The notes: generated by a model not told the origin, from the sequence alone. DNA of 15,548 nucleotides from Chloroflexota bacterium (GCA_003695215.1 RFIM01000132.1:1-15548); one strand, 5' to 3'; numbered from the stretch's first letter, positions 7,336 through 14,475 are shown. A program made the numbers and translations.

Positions 7336-8504
7336 TGTGCGTAAAGCGACTCGTAAGCATCAGCCACAGCTGACCAGGTATAGTGTGCTTCGATCACAGC
7401 GCGATTAGCAGCGCCAAGCCGCGCTCTCAGGGCTGCATCGGCGAGCAGCGCGCAGGCCTGCTCGGCGAAGTCGGCTGCTGTCTCAGCCAAGCGCACGCCT
7501 TCAGCGAATGCGATGCCATCAAGGCTGAGCGACGTGGCGATCACGGGCAACGCCATCGCCATCGCTTCTAGAATCTTGTTCTTGATGCCTGCGCCAAAGC
7601 GCAGCGGCGAGAGAAAGAGCGCGGCGCGCGCGTAATACGGCTCCAGCGCGGGCACATGACCAGTCACGTGAATGGCCTCGTCAGCGAAGGCGCGCAAGTC
7701 TGCAGGCGGCCCATTACCGACTAGCCACAGCTCAGCTTCAGGCTCACGCGCCTTGATGCGCGGGAAGATATCGCGCGCGAGCCAGAGCGCTGCGTCAAGA
7801 TTCGGCGCGTACTCATAATTGCCGACGAACAGCAGATGCGCGCCTTCAGCTGGCGCCTGCGGCTTGAAGCGCTCTAGGGCCACGCCATTCGGAATGACGC
7901 GCAAGGGCAAGTGCGGCGCCAAGCTGCGCAGCGCCGCTGCATCTGTCTCGGTCAACACGACCACAGCGCCGAAGCCTTCGAACATAAGCCGCTCGTAGCG
8001 TCGCGCCATGTGCCAGCGCAGCCACAGCGCGATCTTCTGCCGAATCGACCGCGTTTGCGCGAGTTGCCGCTCCAACAACAGGCTGTACGATTCGTACGGC
8101 ACGATCAGGTTCGGCAAGGGCTCTACCAGATGGCGATATTCGTAGACCTGCACACCACCAAATAGGTGAATCACGTCGTAGCGCTCTTGGCGCAGCTGTG
8201 CCTCGATAGCTTGCCACATCTGTGGCGACCACGCCTGCTCGGCGCGTTGCGGAAATGGCGCTCTGAGGCGCAGCAGGTAGTCGAGCGCTGTGCGCGGCGG
8301 ATCAGGCAACAGGCTCACATGGCGGAAATGAGCGCGGTAGTGCTTGATCTCGGCTAGATCGCTTGGTCGGTCGGAGAAGGCTAGCAGGTCAGTTTGGTAG
8401 CCGCGCGCTGCCAGCTGCGCGAACAAGTTGCCGATGATCAGCCTATCGCCCAGATGCAGCGGATAGGGCGGGCAGCGCGAGATCAGCAGGATTGTACGGC
8501 GCAT
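7323..8504 (-). CDS. GT4 family glycosyltransferase (Stp1/PEP-CTERM-type-like)
   Basis: A 393-residue cytoplasmic GT-B glycosyltransferase. The N-terminus ILLISRCPPYPLHLGD resembles the group of sugar transferases that begin with a PPxPxxxGD loop. The linker has VIPNGVALERF (203-213). The nucleotide-sugar domain has FVGNYEYAPNLDA (226-238), a long helix, then GAGIKNKILEAMAM (304-317) with E313 and LPVIAT. These are hallmark GT4 features; donor and acceptor are unknown. ATG 8504 is chosen because any upstream extension runs into the tRNA-Ser gene. It begins only 14 nt after the tRNA 3' end, has no ribosome binding site and has no room for its own promoter outside the tRNA. It is likely cotranscribed with tRNA-Ser and perhaps tadA. 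Its end overlaps the rhomboid gene by 11 nt. Confidence 0.88.
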   Translation of the reverse strand: MRRTILLISRCPPYPLHLGDRLIIGNLFAQLAARGYQTDLLAFSDRPSDLAEIKHYRAHFRHVSLLPDPPRTALDYLLRLRAPFPQRAEQAWSPQMWQAIEAQLRQERYDVIHLFGGVQVYEYRHLVEPLPNLIVPYESYSLLLERQLAQTRSIRQKIALWLRWHMARRYERLMFEGFGAVVVLTETDAAALRSLAPHLPLRVIPNGVALERFKPQAPAEGAHLLFVGNYEYAPNLDAALWLARDIFPRIKAREPEAELWLVGNGPPADLRAFADEAIHVTGHVPALEPYYARAALFLSPLRFGAGIKNKILEAMAMALPVIATSLSLDGIAFAEGVRLAETAADFAEQACALLADAALRARLGAANRAVIEAHYTWSAVADAYESLYAQLSR

Positions 8505-8518
8505 GAGCGAACAGTGTG

Positions 8519-8606
8519 CGGAGAGGGTGGGATTCGAACCCACGGTGCAGGGTTACTGCACAACGCTTTTCGAGAGCGCCCCAATCAACCACTCTGGCAC
8601 CTCTCC
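8519..8606 (-). tRNA. tRNA-Ser(CGA)
   Basis: The minus strand folds into a class II cloverleaf of 88 nt. The acceptor stem pairs GGAGAGG with CCTCTCC, with discriminator base G at 8519. The anticodon stem pairs GCGCT with AGCGT around the loop CTCGAAA, which gives anticodon CGA reading UCG. A long variable arm pairs GTGCAG with CTGCAC, typical of serine. The T arm pairs GTGGG with CCCAC around TTCGAAT. The CCA end is not encoded; CAC follows the discriminator. It lies 16 nt after tadA and 14 nt before a GT4 gene, all on the same strand. Confidence 0.95.
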
Positions 8607-8622
8607 AATGGTATTATTCGGT

Positions 8623-9087
8623 TCAGCCGCGCTGCCCTTCGGCGCGCAGCCGTGCGAAGAAATCGACCAGCAGCGCTGCAGCTTCCTCGGCCAGCAAGCC
8701 GCTTTCCACCTGCACGTGATGGTTCAGGCGCGGATGCTGCAGGATATCCAGCACGCTGCCTGCTGCGCCCGCTTTAGGATCGCTTGCAGCGTAGACCAAG
8801 CGCGGCAAGCGCGCCAAGACCATCGCGCCGGCGCACATGGCACACGGCTCTAAGGTACAATAGAGCGTGACGCCATCCAAGCGCCACTGGCGCAGCGTCC
8901 GTGCCGCTTCGCGCAGCGCGATCATCTCGGCGTGCGCTGTCGGGTCGCGATCAGCCTCGCGCCGATTGCGCCCAAGCCCGACGACGCGCCCTTCGTAGAC
9001 TGCTACCGCGCCAACAGGCACGTCAGCGTGAAGCGCGGCCCGCTCAGCTTCAGCCAAGGCAAGGCGCATCCATGCAGCATCGTCCAT
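8623..9087 (-). CDS. tadA: tRNA-specific adenosine deaminase TadA
   Basis: A 154-residue zinc deaminase that converts A34 of tRNA-Arg(ACG) to inosine, allowing one tRNA to read CGU, CGC and CGA. The zinc site is complete: HAE with H52 and catalytic E54, then PCAMC with C82 and C85 (81-85). The N-terminus DAAWMRLALAEAERAALHADVPVGAV aligns in style with other TadA proteins, which supports the ATG at 9087. The downstream neighbour is tRNA-Ser(CGA), 16 nt away; tadA next to a serine tRNA is also known in Firmicutes such as B. subtilis. No ribosome binding site is present. A -10 box ends 7 nt before the ATG, so the mRNA may be leaderless. A guanine or cytosine deaminase is a remote alternative. 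Confidence 0.93.
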   Translation of the reverse strand: MDDAAWMRLALAEAERAALHADVPVGAVAVYEGRVVGLGRNRREADRDPTAHAEMIALREAARTLRQWRLDGVTLYCTLEPCAMCAGAMVLARLPRLVYAASDPKAGAAGSVLDILQHPRLNHHVQVESGLLAEEAAALLVDFFARLRAEGQRG

Positions 9088-9094
9088 GCAGCAC

Positions 9095-9103
9095 AGTATA
9101 GCA
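9095..9103 (-). promoter_or_regulatory. candidate extended -10 promoter for tadA, leaderless configuration
   Basis: On the minus strand TGCTATACT (9103-9095) is an extended -10 element with a 5-of-6 hexamer. Exactly 7 nt lie between it and the ATG at 9087, placing the expected transcription start at or next to the A of the start codon. A -35-like TAGTCA (4 of 6) sits 17 nt upstream at 9123-9118. Confidence 0.45.
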
Positions 9104-9201
9104 GCTCAAGCTGATTTTGACTAGTGTAAATTTTCAAGCGCAAAATCTCACTCAATGCTGTGTGTAAAACTCACAAGCCGAGCGACTGTCAAGTCAAATT
9201 G

Positions 9202-9210
9202 TGCTATACT
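9202..9210 (+). promoter_or_regulatory. candidate extended -10 promoter for the DJ-1/PfpI gene
   Basis: TGCTATACT is the same 9-mer as the tadA element on the other strand. The -35 region 17 nt upstream (GCGACT, 9182-9187) is weak, keeping only the GAC core. The predicted start near 9217 leaves a leader of about 49 nt ending with the AGGAG ribosome binding site at 9253-9257. The 178-bp space between tadA and this gene is AT-rich and contains nothing else I can name. Confidence 0.45.
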
Positions 9211-9265
9211 TGCATGTGTGCCCAAGCACATTCTCGTCCGTTTATTTTTTTCAGGAGCGGCTTGT

Positions 9266-9844
9266 ATGCCCAAGAAGATTCTGTTTTTGGTCGGCGATTA
9301 CGTGGAAGACTACGAGCTGATGGTACCTTTCCAAATCCTGCAGGCAGTCGGTCATGAAGTGCATGCGGTATGCCCTGGCAAAAAAGCGGGCGAGAAAATC
9401 CGCACGGCAATTCATGACTTCGAAGGCGACCAAACCTACAGCGAGAAGCCAGGTCACAACTTTGAGCTGAACGCGGACTTTGACTCGGTGCGCCCTGAAG
9501 ATTATGACGCGTTGGTCATCCCAGGCGGGCGCGCGCCTGAGTACATCCGCTTGAACGAGCGCGTGCTGGAGATCGTGCGGCACTTTGCTGAAGCCGATAA
9601 GCCCATCGCTGCGACCTGCCACGGTCCGATGGTCTTGGCGGCCGCCAAAGTGCTGGAAGGCAAGGAATGCACAGCCTACCCTGCTGTTGAGCCTGACGTG
9701 AAGCTGGCAGGCGGCAAGTTCATCAGCTTGCCTGCTGATAAGGCACACACGCACGGCAAGTTGGTCTCGGCGCCGGCGTGGCCTGCTAATGCGGAATGGA
9801 TGGCGCAGTTCCTGAAGGTGCTTGGCACGAAGATCGAGGCGTAA
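9266..9844 (+). CDS. DJ-1/PfpI family protein, DJ-1D (glyoxalase III)-like
   Basis: A 192-residue single-domain member of the DJ-1/PfpI superfamily. ATG 9266 follows AGGAG with an 8-nt gap and gives the typical MPKKILFLVGDYVEDYELMV start; an in-frame ATG at 9155 lies upstream of the promoter. The nucleophile elbow is AATCHGP, with C118 and H119. The conserved acid is E17 in EDYEL. The stretches HDFEGDQTYSEKPGHNF (50-66), VIPGGRAPEYI (84-94) and CTAYPAV (135-141) closely resemble, from memory, one repeat of the plant protein DJ-1D, which has glyoxalase III activity on methylglyoxal. A role in reactive-aldehyde or stress defence is inferred; protease activity, as once claimed for PfpI, is less likely. 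It stands alone between divergent tadA and convergent ftsH. Confidence 0.88.
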   Translation: MPKKILFLVGDYVEDYELMVPFQILQAVGHEVHAVCPGKKAGEKIRTAIHDFEGDQTYSEKPGHNFELNADFDSVRPEDYDALVIPGGRAPEYIRLNERVLEIVRHFAEADKPIAATCHGPMVLAAAKVLEGKECTAYPAVEPDVKLAGGKFISLPADKAHTHGKLVSAPAWPANAEWMAQFLKVLGTKIEA

Positions 9845-9858
9845 GTCCGCGCCAGAAA

Positions 9859-9890
9859 AACAGTCCCTCACCTGAGAGCGAGGGACTGTT
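9859..9890. terminator. bidirectional intrinsic terminator between the DJ-1/PfpI gene and ftsH
   Basis: A perfect 11-bp stem (AACAGTCCCTC with GAGGGACTGTT) surrounds a 10-nt loop. On the minus strand the stem runs into TTTTT followed by CTGG, a good U-tract for ftsH. On the plus strand it is followed by CATTTTAGGG, a weaker tract for the DJ-1/PfpI gene. It occupies most of the 58-bp convergent gap. Confidence 0.85.
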
Positions 9891-9902
9891 CATTTTAGGG
9901 CC

Positions 9903-11846
9903 TTAATCGCCGCTAACAGGCAAGGCAGGCCTGAGGATATCCATGACCTGCTGCTGATCCAGCACTTCGTGCTTCAGCAGCGCCTCAGCTAGCTCCTCCA
10001 GCAAGTGGCGATTCTCGCGGCACAGCTGCCGAGCGCGATTGTGCGCTTGCTCCACCAGGCGCTTGGTCTCGCGATCGATCAGCGAAGCTGTCTCCTCGCT
10101 ATAGATGCGCGGCTGCGCCAAGCTATAGCCCAAGAAGGGCTGCCGATCTGAGTCGCCATAATTGACAGGCCCAAGCTCTTCGTTCATGCCTAGCTGCGCG
10201 ACCATATCGCGTGCCAGGCGCGTCGCCACGCGCAGGTCGTTCTCGGCGCCGCTAGTGATTTGATTCAGGACGACTTCCTCAGCGCTACGCCCGCCCATCA
10301 GCACCACCAAGCGCGCAAACAGATATTCTTTGGTGTAGTTGCGCCGATCGTCGCTCGGCAGGCTTTGGGTCACGCCTAGCGCACGGCCGCGCGGCACAAT
10401 AGTCACTTTCACCACAGGATCGGCTTCTGGCGTCAGCGCTGCCACCAAAGCATGGCCTGCCTCATGGATAGCCACAGTGCGTCGCTCTTGCTCATTAGAG
10501 AGCGGCGGACGCTCGCTGCCCATGATGATGCGATCCAGCGCCAGCTCAAAATCGCGCTGCGTGACGCGCTCGCGCCCATTGCGGGCTGCTGAGAGCGCCG
10601 CTTCGTTCGCCAAGTTCGCCAAATCGGCGCCGCTGAAGCCGATAGTGATGCCTGCCAAGATGTCTAGGCGCACATCGTGCGAGAGCGGCATATCCCGCGT
10701 GTGAACTTTCAAAATCGCCTCGCGGCCAGCTCGATCGGGCAGATCGACCGTGATCTGGCGGTCAAAACGCCCTGGACGCAGCAGCGCAGGATCGAGCACA
10801 TCTGGACGGTTGGTCGCTGCCATGACAATCACGGTTTCGCGCGCGTCGAAGCCGTCCATCTCGACCAGAAGCTGGTTGAGCGTCTGTTCGCGCTCGTCGT
10901 TGCCGCCGCCCAAGCCTGCGCCGCGTTGCCGCCCGACGGCGTCGATCTCGTCGATGAAGACGATTGACGGCGCAGCTGCCTTCGCCCGTGTGAACAAATC
11001 ACGCACGCGCGAAGCGCCGACGCCGACGAACATCTCCACGAACTCAGATGCTGAGAGCGAGAAGAATGGCACCTTTGCCTCGCCTGCCACCGCCTTGGCC
11101 AGCAGCGTCTTACCCGTCCCGGGCGGCCCAACTAACAGCACGCCGCGTGGAATGCGCGCCCCAAGCCGCATGTACTTATCAGGATCTTTCAAGAAGTCCA
11201 CGATCTCGGCCAGCTCTGCTTTGGCCGAGTCCTCACCGGCGACGTCAGCAAAGGTGACCTGCGGCTTCTCCTCATTATAGCGGCGCGCGCGGCTCTGGCC
11301 GAAGTTGAAGATGCCGCTTTGCTGTTGGCGCGCGCGGCTGAATGACCAGAGCAGCAGCAAACCGATCAGGATCAGCGGGCCCCAGTTGAGCAACAAGATC
11401 AAGAAAGTCGAAGGCGACGGATCGGAGGTGATGACCGTCACGCCATTCGCGACCAACTTTGGCAGTAACTCCCGATCTTCTATTGGCGGCAAGAAGGTGC
11501 TGAAGAACAGCACTGTGCCGCGCCGTATGTTGCCACTGGCATCTGTGCCGCTGATCGGCACCTCGTTGCGGAAGCGCCCGACGATCTGCGAGCCGCGCAT
11601 CTCAATGCGCAGCACGTTGTTGGCTTCCACCTGAGCGCGGAAGGTCGAATAGGGTATCTCAATGGCGTTGCCAACAGGATCGCTCACAATTGACGGAATG
11701 CGAGTCAGGAATAGGACACCAAAGCCGACCAAGAGCGCGATCACCACCCAATTCGGGATCGGCGGGCGCGTCGGGCGCTGCTCAGGCTCGCCGTTCGGAT
11801 CGCGCTCGGGCGGCAAGTTCTTCGGCGGTTTTTGCATGTTAGACAT
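9903..11846 (-). CDS. ftsH: ATP-dependent membrane zinc metalloprotease FtsH
   Basis: A 647-residue AAA+ protease that degrades misfolded and regulatory membrane or cytosolic proteins as a membrane-anchored hexamer. It has a Pro/Arg-rich cytoplasmic start, a first membrane span (33-48), an extracytoplasmic domain (about 55-145) and a second span (147-168). The AAA+ module has Walker A GPPGTGKT (240-247), pore-loop MFVGVG (272-277), Walker B IVFIDEIDA (295-303) and the second region of homology with LLRPGRFDR (355-363). The M41 protease domain has HEAGH (461-465) and the third zinc ligand D537 in ENDL. ATG 11846 follows GGGAGAG with an 8-nt gap. It lies 39 nt after glpC on the same strand, so it may be read from the glp operon, from its own promoter, or both. 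A clear terminator follows. Confidence 0.97.
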   Translation of the reverse strand: MSNMQKPPKNLPPERDPNGEPEQRPTRPPIPNWVVIALLVGFGVLFLTRIPSIVSDPVGNAIEIPYSTFRAQVEANNVLRIEMRGSQIVGRFRNEVPISGTDASGNIRRGTVLFFSTFLPPIEDRELLPKLVANGVTVITSDPSPSTFLILLLNWGPLILIGLLLLWSFSRARQQQSGIFNFGQSRARRYNEEKPQVTFADVAGEDSAKAELAEIVDFLKDPDKYMRLGARIPRGVLLVGPPGTGKTLLAKAVAGEAKVPFFSLSASEFVEMFVGVGASRVRDLFTRAKAAAPSIVFIDEIDAVGRQRGAGLGGGNDEREQTLNQLLVEMDGFDARETVIVMAATNRPDVLDPALLRPGRFDRQITVDLPDRAGREAILKVHTRDMPLSHDVRLDILAGITIGFSGADLANLANEAALSAARNGRERVTQRDFELALDRIIMGSERPPLSNEQERRTVAIHEAGHALVAALTPEADPVVKVTIVPRGRALGVTQSLPSDDRRNYTKEYLFARLVVLMGGRSAEEVVLNQITSGAENDLRVATRLARDMVAQLGMNEELGPVNYGDSDRQPFLGYSLAQPRIYSEETASLIDRETKRLVEQAHNRARQLCRENRHLLEELAEALLKHEVLDQQQVMDILRPALPVSGD

Positions 11847-11854
11847 AGCGTTTT

Positions 11855-11880
11855 CTCTCCCACTAGCCAGGTAATAGTGG
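11855..11880 (-). promoter_or_regulatory. ribosome binding site and dyad element upstream of ftsH
   Basis: On the minus strand CCACTA (11880-11875) and TAGTGG (11865-11860) form a perfect 6-bp inverted repeat around 9 nt. Its 3' arm contributes the first two G of the ftsH ribosome binding site GGGAGAG (11861-11855). A possible -10 box TATTAC (11876-11871) overlaps the 5' arm and loop. It could be an RNA hairpin masking the ribosome binding site in a glp-ftsH transcript, or a DNA operator over the promoter. Confidence 0.35.
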
Positions 11881-11885
11881 CTTGC

Positions 11886-13178
11886 TCAGGCATGTATGCC
11901 ATAGGCGTAAGCCAATAGCTCCACGGGATGGACGACTTGTGCGCCGCTCATCTGCGCGATGTGCCAACGGCAGGTCTCAGTATCGCAGACAGCGAGCTTG
12001 GCGCCGATCTCGCGGATGCGGCGGAACAAAGGCGCACCGACGTCCTCAGCGATCTGACGCTTCTCGGCCTTGTAGCCGTAGGTGCCCGCAATGCCGCAAC
12101 AATCCGCGTCCATCTCAACAGCGCGCATTTCGGGAATCAAATCTAACAAATCTAATGCAGGGCGGCCCATGCCATGTGCCTTGAGCTGGCAAGGCGCATG
12201 GTAGGGCACAATCGCATCGCTAATCAAGGCGCGCACCTCAGGCGGAAAGGCGCTCACAGGCAGAAAATCTGTCCGTAGCTTGCCCTGCTGATGCAAGTGC
12301 CACAAGAATTCTGAGATATCGTAGATGCCGCTCGCCAAGAGTCTAGTGTCCTCGTCGTGCAAGCCAAGGACATGCTCATAATCGCCTTTGAGCGCCATGA
12401 TACAGCTGCCGGATGTGCCGACGATAGGAATGCCGCGCCGAGCGTAGTCAGCCAGCGCGCTGATGTTCTTGCGGGCGAATTGGCGCGCCTCGGCGAACAG
12501 CCCATTGGATTGCAGCGGCAGGCCGCAGCAGGCTTGTGGCGGCACGATCACGCGGAAGCCGTTGTGTTCCAGAATCTGCACGGCTAGCTTGCCGATGCGC
12601 GGCTCATAGCTGTTGGTGCTGCAGCCATGATAGTAGACCACAGCTGGGCGCGAGTCGTCAGCGGCTGCGGCGCGTTGACGCTCACGCTGGCGCCACCAGC
12701 TGCGGAAAGTGTAGCCCGCCCAAGTTGGGAAAGCTGCCCGCGCCGAGATGCCCAGCGTCTTCTCCGCTAGCCAGCGGAATGGCTTGAAGCGGAAAAGCCA
12801 ATTCAGCAGCGGCGCAAAGGGCGTGCCTAGAACGCCCCACCACGCGTTGTGACCGAGTATCCAGTCGCGCAGGTTGAAGCCTTTTGCCTCTGCTAGTTTC
12901 GCCTTGGCTTGCGTGTTGATCTCCATCACGCGCACACCATGCGGGCAAACTAGCGTGCAGATGCCGCATCCTGAGCAGTACTCCACGGATTTATCAGGTG
13001 ACGGTAGATCAGGATCGCGGAAGCGCTGCGCTTGCGGCCCGACCGTCTTTGGGCCAGGAAACAGGTCTGTGACAGGCACGACTGGACACGCCTGCGTGCA
13101 GATGTTGCACTTCAGGCAATGATCGGCTGTGAAGGGCGTCTCTTCTAGGTAAGGCAGTTCGCGCAGTTCGGTCATCAT
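11886..13178 (-). CDS. glpC: Anaerobic-type glycerol-3-phosphate dehydrogenase subunit C (GlpC, Fe-S/CCG protein)
   Basis: A 430-residue iron-sulfur subunit that carries electrons from the GlpAB dimer to the membrane quinone pool. Two ferredoxin-type [4Fe-4S] motifs lie near the N-terminus: CLKCNICTQACP (C21, C24, C27, C31) and CSGCGICTLVCP (C68, C71, C74, C78). Two cysteine-rich CCG domains follow, with CCGLP at 217-221 plus C186 and C259, and CCGIAG at 360-365 plus C330, C398 and C403. This is the GlpC/HdrD-type layout. It follows glpB by 63 nt and precedes ftsH by 39 nt. Two adjacent ATGs (13178 and 13175) are possible starts: the first fits a leaderless mRNA, the second has AGG 5 nt upstream. 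Glycolate oxidase GlcF-like proteins share this architecture, but the glpAB neighbours favour GlpC. Confidence 0.92.
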   Translation of the reverse strand: MMTELRELPYLEETPFTADHCLKCNICTQACPVVPVTDLFPGPKTVGPQAQRFRDPDLPSPDKSVEYCSGCGICTLVCPHGVRVMEINTQAKAKLAEAKGFNLRDWILGHNAWWGVLGTPFAPLLNWLFRFKPFRWLAEKTLGISARAAFPTWAGYTFRSWWRQRERQRAAAADDSRPAVVYYHGCSTNSYEPRIGKLAVQILEHNGFRVIVPPQACCGLPLQSNGLFAEARQFARKNISALADYARRGIPIVGTSGSCIMALKGDYEHVLGLHDEDTRLLASGIYDISEFLWHLHQQGKLRTDFLPVSAFPPEVRALISDAIVPYHAPCQLKAHGMGRPALDLLDLIPEMRAVEMDADCCGIAGTYGYKAEKRQIAEDVGAPLFRRIREIGAKLAVCDTETCRWHIAQMSGAQVVHPVELLAYAYGIHA

Positions 13179-13185
13179 AGCCTAG

Positions 13186-13191
13186 ATTATC
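13186..13191 (-). promoter_or_regulatory. candidate -10 box for glpC, leaderless configuration
   Basis: GATAAT on the minus strand (5 of 6 consensus bases) ends 7 nt before the first ATG of glpC, the same spacing as at tadA. No good -35 is visible. The 63-bp glpB-glpC gap also holds a 10-bp palindrome GCCTTAAGGC (13233-13242) at the glpB stop, without a following T-run. Confidence 0.32.
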
Positions 13192-13241
13192 CCTGATATT
13201 CGCCTGAGTGCGTATAAGAAACGTGTTATTTCGCCTTAAGG

Positions 13242-14462
13242 CTATCTGAGTGCCAATGCCACAGCGCGGTAGGCTGTGGCCAATGCCACGCCTTCCGCGG
13301 TCTCCAAGGGCAACGGCGCGCCAAACGGATGCGCCAGAATGTGCCCTGCCACAAAGAGATTCTCAGCGAGCGGCGCGCCCTCAGCGTTGAGCGGCTGCAA
13401 ATGCGCATTAGCGCGCACGCCAAAGTGATGCACAGCGTGACCTTCTGCTGAGAGCAAGTGCGCGCCGAACCAACGTTGCCGATCTGCCACGTATTGTACA
13501 GGCAGATCGAAAATTCCCTCCCAGATTCGCCCACGATCATCGCTGAACAAGCCGCCGCCGTACAAGTTGCCCGTCGCCAAGATGACTGCCTTTGCGCCAA
13601 AGAATTGCGGCTTGCCCGCTGCCGCCACCTCGACGCCCAAGACGCGCCCACCTTCGATCACGCCGCGCCGCACAGGATGCCCGATCTGCAGCCGCACACG
13701 CCGATCCAGCAGATAGCGCCGCAGCTTGTTATAAAGCCGCGTGCCTGGCACGCTTGGCGGCAGAGTCGGCAATTCAAAGACGGGCACGCCCAGCCGCTCT
13801 TGCAGCGTCTGGAGCACCTGCGCGTGCTGCTCCAAGCCAAGCACAGCCGGAAAGGCCACAGCAGTCGCGCCGTTCAGCCGTGCCTTGACCAAACGCGCCA
13901 CTTCAGCGCAGAAATGCGGCTGATCGAAGTAGCGCGCATAGTCAGTTGGCGTCAAGTCCCATGGACGCTCGCTGAGCGGCGGCGCGATCAGCGCAAAAGG
14001 CGCGCCTGAGAGCGCCGGATAGTGATCGCGCCAGCCCTCAAAGCCGATGAAGAGCGGCTGTGTGCCTGCTTGCGCCGCGCCTTGATAACCATAGGGCACA
14101 ATCGCAGGGCTCTGCTGAGTGCCGAGCGCCGTGAAGGCTCGCTTGTTGTACAAGGGTAGCTCAAACTGGTAGCCAAGCCCGATCTCGGCGCCGATCTGCG
14201 CGAAGAGGCGCGCAGCCGCGATCAACGAATCGACGCCCGCGAGCGCGTACGGATGCTCTGGATATCGCATTGCCAACATGCGAATCGCCTCAATCACCTC
14301 ACCTTCAGCTGAGTCCAGCAGGCTCAGCCAAGCAGGCGTCACGATCAGCGAGCCGATTCCCTGCGCAATCAGGCGAATTTTAGCGCTCGGCTTCAAGTGC
14401 GAAGCGAAGGCAGCGGCGCTCAAGCCTGCCCAGCCTGCGCCGATGATTATCAGATCGTCCAT
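13242..14462 (-). CDS. glpB: Anaerobic-type glycerol-3-phosphate dehydrogenase subunit B (GlpB)
   Basis: A 406-residue flavoprotein subunit, close to the roughly 420 residues of E. coli GlpB. The N-terminus is a Rossmann dinucleotide-binding motif, LIIIGAGWAGLSAA (4-17), with the glycines G8, G10 and G13. It is followed by QGIGSLIVTPAWLSLLD, which parallels the early segment of GlpB. The C-terminal flavin-binding part has VILATGNLYGGGL and ENLFVAGHILAHP, as in FAD/FMN-dependent fumarate-reductase-like folds. ATG 14462 is chosen because AGGA lies 7 nt upstream; an ATG at 14528 would run back into glpA. The gap to glpA is 13 nt, showing a shared transcript. GlpB is thought to accept electrons from GlpA and pass them to GlpC. 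Confidence 0.9.
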   Translation of the reverse strand: MDDLIIIGAGWAGLSAAAFASHLKPSAKIRLIAQGIGSLIVTPAWLSLLDSAEGEVIEAIRMLAMRYPEHPYALAGVDSLIAAARLFAQIGAEIGLGYQFELPLYNKRAFTALGTQQSPAIVPYGYQGAAQAGTQPLFIGFEGWRDHYPALSGAPFALIAPPLSERPWDLTPTDYARYFDQPHFCAEVARLVKARLNGATAVAFPAVLGLEQHAQVLQTLQERLGVPVFELPTLPPSVPGTRLYNKLRRYLLDRRVRLQIGHPVRRGVIEGGRVLGVEVAAAGKPQFFGAKAVILATGNLYGGGLFSDDRGRIWEGIFDLPVQYVADRQRWFGAHLLSAEGHAVHHFGVRANAHLQPLNAEGAPLAENLFVAGHILAHPFGAPLPLETAEGVALATAYRAVALALR

Positions 14463-14475
14463 GTGAGCATCCTTG

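Noticed and set aside
8505..8543. N-terminal extension (MGSNPTLSAH...) of the minus-strand GT4 protein
   Set aside because: It is translated tRNA-Ser sequence; the ATG at 8504 gives the family-typical N-terminus.
8394..8853. Three plus-strand open frames with peptides such as GGIRTHG and DSNPRC
   Set aside because: These are the well-known spurious translations of the antisense strand of a tRNA; they overlap tRNA-Ser and tadA.
9251..9871. 206-codon minus-strand open frame opposite the DJ-1/PfpI gene
   Set aside because: Complete overlap with a strongly supported gene, and it runs through the terminator hairpin.
10750..11280. 176-codon plus-strand open frame opposite ftsH
   Set aside because: Antisense shadow of the conserved AAA+ domain; composition dominated by Ser, Arg and Pro.
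13233..13242. Palindrome GCCTTAAGGC after glpB as a terminator
   Set aside because: No loop and no T-run on either strand; 10-bp palindromes are not rare.
13458..14009. 183-codon plus-strand open frame opposite glpB
   Set aside because: Antisense shadow with no recognisable motif.
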